12,689 bases of DNA from an uncultured Phascolarctobacterium sp. GTDB lineage: Bacteria; Bacillota; Negativicutes; Acidaminococcales; Acidaminococcaceae. The DNA lies in NCBI GenBank assembly GCA_900552855.1, contig USBG01000040.1:1-12689 (forward strand), written 5' to 3'. The position numbers were made by a program, and so were the translations under genes. The notes beneath the pieces are model-generated. The model was not told the DNA's origin and did no database searches. It saw nothing but the letters and a program-made list of their open reading frames with translations. Below, in pieces: positions 6,744-12,689 of this stretch (within the stretch, counting starts at the first letter, position 1; each line of letters opens with the position of its first letter).

Positions 6744-6751
6744 AGTGTCAA
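6723..6751 (-). promoter_or_regulatory. Promoter of the MFS gene
   Basis: On the minus strand TTGACA (6751-6746) and TAAAAT (6728-6723) are 17 nt apart, a near-consensus promoter. The start would fall near 6716, giving a leader of about 190 nt. The inverted repeat at 6719-6743 overlaps it. Confidence 0.7.
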
Positions 6752-6873
6752 TGCCTAAAATGCCACTTATAATGATAATTTATATGTTTAAACAAGGATT
6801 GTTAATAAATGATAAAATAGGCAGCTTTAGGCTTAAAGGGTTGCTATAGGCAGATGAAATAAAAGCAATTTAA

Positions 6874-6882
6874 TGCTATAAT
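6874..6882 (+). promoter_or_regulatory. Extended -10 promoter of the VirK/YbjX-family gene
   Basis: TGCTATAAT gives an extended -10 with a perfect TATAAT at 6877-6882; no good -35 is seen at 17 nt. The same ATGCTATAAT occurs before the exported-repeat gene (7901-7910). An 8-bp direct repeat ATAGGCAG occurs upstream at 6817 and 6846. Confidence 0.6.
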
Positions 6883-6914
6883 ATAACAAGAGAATTGTTG
6901 GAGCGAGGTAGAAT

Positions 6915-7817
6915 ATGGATAAAAATATTTTAGAATATGTTGGTAAAAGCTTATATAAAACGCATATCCTGAAGGAAATGAAGCGCTATATTGTTTTTAG
7001 AACACGTTGTCGTTTGCATAGCGGTATAGTAGACGATATGTTAGATTTCTTTTCGGCAACTCCTGAGCGCGAGGCTATGCTCATGGGTTGTCCGTCCTTG
7101 TTGGAGCAGGTTACTCGTACCTTTTTTTATAAGGGTTCTAAATGGGATGAGCGTGCAGAGCTGGTTAAAAATCATATATCTATTTTAGAGGATAAATTTA
7201 AGCCAGAGCTGCTTAAAGAGCTTTATGCTGAAAATAAGCATTTAAAGCTTTGGGAGGATGTGTATCAGGATGAACCACTGACATTAGATCTTTGGTTTCA
7301 TGGTGGCCAGCGTAAAGAGGGGTGTTTGTCTTTAGTAATGTTTTATGAAGATATGGCTCTTTACCAAATTATGTTCTGGATTGGCAAGGATAAGAATGGT
7401 GAGGAAGCCATCTTTATAGGAGCACTTCAGGGAACTCCCAATGGCAGCGATATTATCAAAGGTTTAACTAAGGCCTTCTTTGGCTATAGAACAAAGAACC
7501 TTATTTTCTATGGGCTGCGTAGTTTTGCAAAGGCTTTGGGTATTAAGAAGATTTATGCAGTAGCTAATGAAGGTTACTACGCAATGAGTCACATTCGTAT
7601 CGACCGTAAGCTGAAAACAGATTTTGGTGCCTTTTGGCAGGAGTGCGAGGGTACTCAATGTGAAGATCCTCGCTTCTACGTAATGCCTGTGGCGGAGTAT
7701 CGTAAATCCATGGAGGAGTTAAAGCCCTCTAAACGTGCTCAGCACCGTCGTCGCTTTGCCAAGATGGATGAAATGGAGGCGGCTGTAGCGTCTAGTCTGG
7801 AAAAATATAAAAAATAG
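6915..7817 (+). CDS. VirK/YbjX family protein (DUF535)
   Basis: The 300-residue protein matches the VirK/YbjX pattern over its length. It has a HGGQRKEGCLSLVMFYED block (the family's EG-x-LSL), then IFIGALQGTPNGSDIIKGLTKAFFGYRTKNLI, the LGIKKIYAVANEGYY segment, a FWQECEG block and a C-terminal KRAQHRRRFAKMDEM like the family's KRs.YRRRY end. There is no signal peptide or membrane segment. VirK/YbjX proteins are linked to surface and LPS properties in enteric bacteria, but their biochemical activity is unknown. Here it precedes an exported protein and LPS genes, which fits an envelope role. GAGG at 6905-6908 precedes ATG 6915. The length is normal for the family. Confidence 0.85.
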   Translation: MDKNILEYVGKSLYKTHILKEMKRYIVFRTRCRLHSGIVDDMLDFFSATPEREAMLMGCPSLLEQVTRTFFYKGSKWDERAELVKNHISILEDKFKPELLKELYAENKHLKLWEDVYQDEPLTLDLWFHGGQRKEGCLSLVMFYEDMALYQIMFWIGKDKNGEEAIFIGALQGTPNGSDIIKGLTKAFFGYRTKNLIFYGLRSFAKALGIKKIYAVANEGYYAMSHIRIDRKLKTDFGAFWQECEGTQCEDPRFYVMPVAEYRKSMEELKPSKRAQHRRRFAKMDEMEAAVASSLEKYKK

Positions 7818-7901
7818 TCTGCATATAAGGGAAGAAGATTGTGGAAAATAAGAAAAGCTTATACTTTTCACTAATTCTTCAAAAATTAAAAAAATTAAAT
7901 A

Positions 7902-7910
7902 TGCTATAAT
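7902..7910 (+). promoter_or_regulatory. Extended -10 promoter of the exported repeat protein gene
   Basis: TGCTATAAT with TATAAT at 7905-7910, about 33 nt before ATG 7943; the -35 region is weak and A-rich. The ten-base ATGCTATAAT is identical to the one before the VirK/YbjX-family gene. No terminator separates the two genes, so read-through is also possible. Confidence 0.6.
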
Positions 7911-7942
7911 GAAATATATGACTCTGAATGGAGGTTTTATTG

Positions 7943-8878
7943 ATGAAAAAACAGCTAGCAACATTGTTGATGACCTTTATCTTTTGCTGTACTGCAGTGA
8001 TGCCTGGCTTTGCTGCAGATTTGAATTTACCTGCGGCTGATAAGGTGGCAGCTATGGAAAGAACTCTTTATGGAACAGAGCAAAGTGGCTCTATGATTCA
8101 ACGTATGGATAGCCTGGAGGACGATGTATATGGTACCGTTACCTCTGATGCTATAATTTCTAGAATTGACAACATGTATGACTATTTACAGGGAACTCCT
8201 GATAATGGCGAAGCTTCCTTTGCAACTCGTCTGAATGTTGTGGAATGGCGCATTAATGAAAGCATGTCCGGTGGCCCTGCCAAAACTCGTATTGAGGGTG
8301 CAGAAAAGCTGCTCTATGGTGAGGTTAAGACTGGTTCTCTGTCTGAACGCGTAGAAGAGCTCTTAAAGCTGGCTTCCTATCAGGATGGTGTGGTTCCTGT
8401 GCAAGAGGTTGTTCTGCCTAAGGATAATGTGTTTAAAATTGCTTTTACAAATGAAATGAGCACTAAACAAAGCCGTCAGGGCGATCTTGTTACCTTTAAG
8501 GCTGCAGATAACCTGTATGTTGGCGATGTTTTGGTTATTCCTAAGGGCGCAACCGGTGTAGGTAAAATCAAAAAGGTTGTTCAGCCTGGCATTTTTGGTA
8601 AGGATGGACGCATTGATATTGAATTTACCAATATTTATGCAGTAGATGGTACTCCTATTAATCTGTTTGTAGGCGAATTGGCTAAGCAACAGGCAGAGAG
8701 CATTGCTGGTGCAGCTGGTGCTGCTATTGGCGGCATGATTGTTCTTGGTCCCGTTGGTCTTGTTGGTGGTGCCTTTGTAAAGGGCAATTCTGTTTCTATT
8801 CCTGTAGGCTGTGAAACCTTTGTTCAAACTACTGAGGATACTGTTATTCAGGGCGTAGTTTATCAAGGCGAATTATAA
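7943..8878 (+). CDS. Exported protein with five ~20-residue repeats, function unknown
   Basis: ATG 7943 is chosen because GGAGG (7930-7934) lies 8 nt upstream and the product then begins with a clean signal peptide (MKKQLATLL... MPGFA, cleavage near residue 24). The upstream in-frame ATG at 7928 overlaps this ribosome site. The 311-residue protein has a repeat region at about 38-140. The pattern [L/V]YG....GS...R...LE recurs every 20-22 residues (YG-like positions 43, 63, 83, 125; Arg 54, 74, 96, 116, 136). A C-terminal beta-rich part follows, with GDVLVIPKGATGVGKI and a Gly-rich stretch SIAGAAGAAIGGMIVLGPVGLVGG before NSVSIPVGCETFVQT. That Gly-rich stretch is zipper-like and may touch the membrane. 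I do not recognise a named family. It lies between an envelope gene and an LptD-like gene and has its own terminator. Confidence 0.75.
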   Translation: MKKQLATLLMTFIFCCTAVMPGFAADLNLPAADKVAAMERTLYGTEQSGSMIQRMDSLEDDVYGTVTSDAIISRIDNMYDYLQGTPDNGEASFATRLNVVEWRINESMSGGPAKTRIEGAEKLLYGEVKTGSLSERVEELLKLASYQDGVVPVQEVVLPKDNVFKIAFTNEMSTKQSRQGDLVTFKAADNLYVGDVLVIPKGATGVGKIKKVVQPGIFGKDGRIDIEFTNIYAVDGTPINLFVGELAKQQAESIAGAAGAAIGGMIVLGPVGLVGGAFVKGNSVSIPVGCETFVQTTEDTVIQGVVYQGEL

Positions 8879-8888
8879 AAAAACTTAT

Positions 8889-8924
8889 GAAAAGCTCACT
8901 TTTCAGTGAGCTTTTCTTTTTTTT
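8889..8924 (+). terminator. Strong rho-independent terminator
   Basis: GAAAAGCTCACT (8889-8900), a TTTC loop and AGTGAGCTTTTC (8905-8916) form a perfect 12-bp stem followed by eight T. It ends transcription of the exported repeat protein gene 10 nt after its stop. Confidence 0.93.
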
Positions 8925-8925
8925 A

Positions 8926-8934
8926 TGATATAAT
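8926..8934 (+). promoter_or_regulatory. Possible extended -10 promoter of the LptD-like/heptose cluster
   Basis: TGATATAAT gives an extended -10 with TATAAT at 8929-8934, right behind the terminator T run. A second TATAAT at 8951-8956 is an alternative. Neither has a good -35. One of them should serve the LptD-like gene, because the terminator cuts it off from the genes before. Confidence 0.45.
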
Positions 8935-9023
8935 GTTTAGTGGATATTTGTATAATTTTTTCGAGAAATTTAGCAATACAGCCCCACCCAGGCTGAGAGG
9001 AAAGTATATTAAGGAGAGTTTAT

Positions 9024-10544
9024 ATGCAAAAGGTATTTCTTACTGCTGCTTTAGCACTGAGCCTGTGTGCTCCTGTTTATGCAGCTCAGTTTACTAATAG
9101 CGGTGATGACATTTACATGAATCCCATTGAATCTGATAATTCGTATGATTCTGAAGCAAGCAATAATGAAGTTAAGAAAACTGCAAAAGTTAAAAATAAA
9201 GATCATAAAGAAGATAAGCAGAGTGCACCCATTTATGTGAATGCAGATCATGCAGAATATGATTCTGTAAGTGGAGATTTTCATGCGACTGGAAATGTTA
9301 AATTATCTCAGGGAGAAGATACATTTTTGACTACAGAAGTTGTAGGCAATATGAAAACAGGAGATGTGTACCTACATAATGGAGGTACTATGGTTAACAA
9401 AGATAATACTATGCATGGTAAGTGGGTCCATTATAATTTTAATAATAAAACAGGTGAAATTAGAGAAATTACAGGTGCAGGCAAGAAGGATATGTACAGT
9501 GCACCACATGCTACTATATATCCAGAAAAGATTGTGATTGATCAAGGTGGTACTATGAATCGTTGCCCTGCAGTAAAACATCCACCTTGTTTGTCTGTTA
9601 AGGCTAAAACCTTTGAAATTTATCCAAAGGAAAAAATGGTTGCTCACGATGTACAGGTTTTTATCCGTGGTGTTCATGTATATTCTCGTAAACTATGGGT
9701 GAACGATATTAGTGGCGAAAATAAATCTAGAATTATGCCAAGATTTGGTTATGATGGTAAAGATAATGGAATGTATATTAAACTAGATGCTCAAATTCCA
9801 GTTACCGAAAAAACTAGCATTGGTACAGTTCAGACTCAATATTCTAAGGTTGGTTATAAGCCATATTATTATTTGAGTCATGATGAGAGAAATTTTTCTG
9901 TTAACTATTTCCATGGTTGGGAAGAAGATGATGACATTTGGTATAAAAAGCAGAATACTTGGCGTTTGAACTACAAAAATCATCATATAATAGATGGTTT
10001 ACCATTGAGTTATTCTGCTTATTTTGAATATGGATTGTGGAATAGTTGGAATCCAGAAACCAAGAAGAGCTCTCCTAAGAGTTGGCATAAGGAATATGCA
10101 GTGTATTTAAATCATGATCCTATACACTTGTTCAATTCTAAGAATACTGTTTTAAATCTAACTATTGGTAAAAAGTGGGTAAATGAAAGTTTGTCTGGTG
10201 AAACTAGATCTACGGACATGTATTATGCAACTTTAGGTCAAAAATTAGGTTCTAAATGGAATACATGGGTTGGCTACTATCGTGAAAAGGAAACCAGTAA
10301 TCTATTTGAGATTGGACAACCAGATATGGCTCGAGAGCTACGTAATGGTATCAGTTATTCTCCTGATTCACGTAATTACCTCTCTGTAGTTAATAGATAT
10401 GATTTAGGAAATAAGGAGAATTATGAAACTATATATTCCTGGAGACATAAATTCTGTTGTTGGGCATTAGAATTTACATACGAGGATGAGCAAAAAAACA
10501 AGGATAATTCTTTGAAAGTTAAGTATTATTTCTTTAATTTATAA
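9024..10544 (+). CDS. LptD-like LPS-assembly protein with OstA domain
   Basis: The 506-residue protein has a signal peptide (MQKVFLTAALALSLCAPVYA, then AQ) and a charged linker (about 30-68). An OstA/LptA-type domain follows at about 69-180 (PIYVNADHAEYDSVSGDFHATGNVKL, a typical start). A beta-rich remainder with alternating aromatic strands ends in WALEFTYEDEQ...LKVKYYFF, like the LptD C-terminus. LptD is the outer-membrane barrel that inserts LPS delivered through LptA. It is shorter than E. coli LptD (about 784), mostly in the barrel. The mature protein has just four Cys: C181, C189 and the adjacent pair C478-C479, which recalls the inter-domain disulfides of LptD. AAGGAGAG at 9011-9018 fixes ATG 9024. 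The gene is AT-richer than gmhA and hldE after it. An OstA-only or partner role is possible; LptD-like is the best call. No terminator separates it from gmhA (41-nt gap). Confidence 0.75.
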   Translation: MQKVFLTAALALSLCAPVYAAQFTNSGDDIYMNPIESDNSYDSEASNNEVKKTAKVKNKDHKEDKQSAPIYVNADHAEYDSVSGDFHATGNVKLSQGEDTFLTTEVVGNMKTGDVYLHNGGTMVNKDNTMHGKWVHYNFNNKTGEIREITGAGKKDMYSAPHATIYPEKIVIDQGGTMNRCPAVKHPPCLSVKAKTFEIYPKEKMVAHDVQVFIRGVHVYSRKLWVNDISGENKSRIMPRFGYDGKDNGMYIKLDAQIPVTEKTSIGTVQTQYSKVGYKPYYYLSHDERNFSVNYFHGWEEDDDIWYKKQNTWRLNYKNHHIIDGLPLSYSAYFEYGLWNSWNPETKKSSPKSWHKEYAVYLNHDPIHLFNSKNTVLNLTIGKKWVNESLSGETRSTDMYYATLGQKLGSKWNTWVGYYREKETSNLFEIGQPDMARELRNGISYSPDSRNYLSVVNRYDLGNKENYETIYSWRHKFCCWALEFTYEDEQKNKDNSLKVKYYFFNL

Positions 10545-10585
10545 TGGATTCAGCTATTAGATGTTAACTGGTAATGAGGTAATTT

Positions 10586-11149
10586 ATGAATAAAATTATT
10601 AAAGCCCGCTTTGAGGAGCACATTGAGGTGGCTCAGGCGGTAATGGCAAGTGATATTTTAGAGCAGATTGAGCGCATTGCCCTTGTTGTTAAGGAGGCCT
10701 TGACCAAGGGTAATAAGGTGCTTTTTTGTGGTAACGGTGGCAGTGCTGCTGACAGCCAGCATTTGGCTGCCGAGTTTGTAGGCCGCTTTCAAAAGGAACG
10801 TGCAGGATTGCCTGCAATTGCACTGACTGTAGATACTTCCATCCTGACTGCTGTAGGCAATGACTATGGCTTTGACAATATTTTTGTTCGTCAGGTAGAG
10901 GCATTGGCTAATAAGGGCGATGTTATTGTTGGTATTTCTACTAGCGGCAATAGTCCCAATGTAGTGCAGGCCTTGGAGCTGGCTAAGGCTAAGGGCGTTT
11001 ATTGTGTTGGTATGACTGCTGCAGGTGGCGGTAAGATGGCTGCTTTGTGCCATGAATGTATTGCTGTGCCTGCCAAAATTACAGCTCGTGCTCAGGAAAT
11101 GCACATTTTGATTGGCCATATCCTGTGCGAGCTTGTGGATGGTGAATAA
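10586..11149 (+). CDS. gmhA: Phosphoheptose isomerase
   Basis: GmhA converts sedoheptulose 7-phosphate to D-glycero-D-manno-heptose 7-phosphate, the first step of ADP-heptose synthesis for the LPS inner core; it is cytosolic. The 187-residue protein is a single SIS domain of normal length (E. coli 192). It has CGNGGSAADSQHLAAEFVGRF with E63, the STSGNSPNVV phosphate-binding loop, and a C-terminal QEMHILIGH with H178. E63 and H178 stand 115 residues apart, just like the catalytic Glu65 and His180 of E. coli GmhA. The ribosome site is a modest GAGGT before ATG 10586. The stop overlaps nothing, but hldE starts only 1 nt later, so the two are co-transcribed. Confidence 0.95.
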   Translation: MNKIIKARFEEHIEVAQAVMASDILEQIERIALVVKEALTKGNKVLFCGNGGSAADSQHLAAEFVGRFQKERAGLPAIALTVDTSILTAVGNDYGFDNIFVRQVEALANKGDVIVGISTSGNSPNVVQALELAKAKGVYCVGMTAAGGGKMAALCHECIAVPAKITARAQEMHILIGHILCELVDGE

Positions 11150-11150
11150 T

Positions 11151-12629
11151 ATGGCTGATTTAGCTGTTACTAATTTTTTAGCAGATAAAATTCAGAATTT
11201 AAAGATTGTCGTTATTGGTGACGTAATGCTGGACCGCTATTTTTATGGCGAGGTAAAGCGCATTTCTCCTGAGGCACCTGTGCCTGTAACTAAGATTAAC
11301 CGTATTAACTCTGTATTGGGTGGCGCTGCTAACGTAGCTGCCAATCTTGCTCATTTGGAGTGCAAGGTTTATATGGGCGGCGTAACCGGTGATGATGAAA
11401 ACCGTCAGCTTTTAGAAAAAATGATGGCAGAGGCTGGCATTGATTACAGTGGCCTCGTTAAGAGCAATCATCGTAAAACCATTACTAAGCTGCGTGTTTT
11501 AGGCGGTCAGCAGCAAATGCTGCGTCTCGATTTTGAAGAGACAGGAGACCTTTTTCCAGATGAAATTATTTCCTTACGCGCTTGGTTAGAAAAGCTTTTA
11601 GATAGTGGCTTGGATGGCATTATTGTGTCCGATTATGCTAAGGGCGTTTGTTCTGATGATTTTTGCCAATGGGTAATTTCCAGGGGCAAGGCTTATGATA
11701 TTCCTGTGCTTATCGATCCTAAGGGAGCAGACTGGACCAAGTACCGTGGCTGTGATTTTATCACTCCCAATTTAAAGGAAATGTGCGAGGCAGCAGGCTG
11801 CCAGCGTGATAATGAGGACGATGCAGTTTTGGCTATGGCTATGGCTGCCAAGGATAAATATTAAATTAAAAACGTGGTTGTAACCCGCAGTGAGCGTGGG
11901 ATGACACTTGTTAATAATGAACAGGTTATTCATAGTCCTGCAGCTGCTATTGAGGTTTTTGATGTTTCCGGTGCAGGTGATACCGTAGCGGCAACGCTTT
12001 TAGTAGCTGCGGCAGGCAAGCTGGAGCTGGCTGATGCTGTATATATGGCTAATCGTGCTGCAGGTATTGTTGTAGCTAAGGTTGGTACCTATCCTGTACA
12101 TCGTGAGGAGCTTTTAAAGGACCTGATGACAGAGGAGCGTAAGCAGGGTAAGGGCTATAGAACCTTAAGCTGGGATGAGATTTCTGCCTTGGCTCGTAAC
12201 TGGAAGGCTTGCGGTGAAAAGGTTGTTTTCACTAATGGCTGCTTTGATATATTGCATGTAGGCCATGTAACCTATCTGGAAAAGGCACGCAATTTAGGCA
12301 AGCACCTGATTGTAGGCCTTAATACGGATGCCTCTGTACGCCGCTTGAAGGGCGAAACTCGTCCTTTAGTACACGAGCTGGACAGGGCTAGAGTTTTGGC
12401 AGCATTGGCCTGTGTAGATGCTGTGGTGCTTTTTGATCAGGATACACCTACTGAATTAATTGAACAAATCCGACCTGACATTTTAGTCAAGGGTGGCGAT
12501 TACACTCCTGAGCAGGTAGCAGGCCGTGAATATGCCGGCGAAGTCCGCATTATAGATTTTGAGGACGGATATTCTACTACCGGCGTTGTAGAAAAAATTG
12601 CCAACATGGTTAAGGAGGGCAAATTATGA
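11151..12629 (+). pseudogene. hldE: Bifunctional heptose kinase/adenylyltransferase, interrupted by in-frame TAA
   Basis: HldE phosphorylates heptose 7-phosphate at C1 (PfkB-like kinase) and later adds AMP to form ADP-heptose. ATG 11151 follows the gmhA stop by 1 nt. The kinase begins IVVIGDVMLDRYFYGEVKRISPEAPVPV and has GGAANVAANL. Codon 238 is TAA (11862-11864). The same frame goes on with VVVTRSERGMTLV, the kinase GAGDT loop (274-278, catalytic D277), then the nucleotidyltransferase domain from about 350 with TNGCFDILHVGHVTYL (H369-x-G-H372) and VKGGDYTPE, ending at 12629. With a sense codon at 238 it would be 492 residues, close to the usual 475-480. As read, the first product lacks the kinase active-site loop. 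The second could only start at GTG 11874 or ATG 11901 without a good ribosome site. Everything else looks intact, so the stop is recent or a sequence error. Confidence 0.85.
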
Positions 12630-12689
12630 TTATCGTAACAGGTGGTGCTGGTTTTATTGGTTCTAATTTAGTTGAAGCCCTATTAAATA
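12626..12689 (+). CDS. hldD: ADP-L-glycero-D-manno-heptose 6-epimerase, N-terminal start only
   Basis: The gene is cut by the right edge; 21 codons are seen. MIIVTGGAGFIGSNLVEALL is nearly the start of E. coli HldD and contains the Rossmann GxxGxxG (G6, G9, G12) for NADP. HldD epimerises ADP-heptose in the last step of the pathway begun by GmhA and HldE. Its ATG overlaps the hldE stop (ATGA, 12626-12629), and AAGGAGGG at 12612-12619 gives it a strong ribosome site of its own. Other NAD-dependent sugar epimerases share this motif, so the name rests on the operon context plus the close match. Confidence 0.85.
   Translation, partial: MIIVTGGAGFIGSNLVEALLN

Noticed and set aside
6764..6785. AATGATAATT-type stretch resembling a Fur box
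   Set aside because: Only about half of the dyad matches, and the region is AT-rich enough to give this by chance; the neighbouring genes are not iron genes.
8363..8866. Minus-strand open frame of 167 codons opposite the exported-repeat gene
   Set aside because: It mirrors a well-supported gene with signal peptide, ribosome site and terminator; the minus-strand product has Asn/Thr-rich, low-complexity composition.
8985..9005. AGGCTGAGAGG resembles the THI-box of a TPP riboswitch
   Set aside because: The rest of the TPP aptamer is missing; the LptD-like gene starts within 30 nt and it is not a thiamine gene.
10658..11119. Minus-strand open frames opposite gmhA
   Set aside because: gmhA is certain on the plus strand; these are antisense shadows.

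Overview
The window is low-GC DNA with strong Shine-Dalgarno sites and U-tailed hairpin terminators, as in Firmicutes. It also carries genes for an LPS outer membrane: an LptD-like protein, phosphoheptose isomerase GmhA, bifunctional HldE, the start of HldD and a VirK/YbjX protein. This mix points to a diderm Firmicute of the Negativicutes (a Phascolarctobacterium/Acidaminococcaceae-like gut bacterium is my best guess; the class is inferred with fair confidence, the genus is not established).

The left part (1 to about 5006) looks like the end of an integrated island. It holds the C-terminal part of an FtsK/SpoIIIE-type DNA translocase, a divergent SfsA-like protein with a PD-(D/E)XK-type nuclease motif 13 bases downstream, a decayed IS30-family element, and an SMC/ABC-type AAA ATPase followed by a small RloB/TOPRIM-like partner. 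The partner is interrupted by one in-frame TGA. The ATPase pair has its own near-consensus promoter, flanked by two copies of a 19-bp repeat that look like operators. The right edge is marked by the 3' part of a tRNA-Ser(GCU) gene, from the anticodon to CCA. It has no 5' half but keeps a tRNA-style terminator behind it, which is what the distal attachment site of an element integrated in a tRNA gene looks like. Repeats resembling integrase arm sites lie just to its left.

The middle part (5064 to 6914) is ordinary chromosome with a YbjJ-like MFS transporter on the minus strand. Its upstream region is unusual: a promoter overlapped by a perfect 9-bp inverted repeat, then a U-tailed terminator hairpin about 40 nt into the leader, then further hairpins before the start codon. 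This suggests repression plus attenuation.

The right part (6915 to the end) is an envelope/LPS block on the plus strand. It contains a VirK/YbjX-family protein, an exported protein of unknown function with about five 20-residue repeats, a short LptD-like protein with the four-cysteine pattern of LptD disulfides, and gmhA-hldE-hldD for ADP-heptose synthesis. These last genes are closely packed or overlapping. hldE as read has an in-frame TAA in the middle of its kinase domain, so either heptose activation is broken in this strain or the base is an error.

The most notable points are the tRNA-bounded island with two candidate DNA-targeting gene pairs, the stop codons in the RloB-like gene and in hldE, and the MFS leader.
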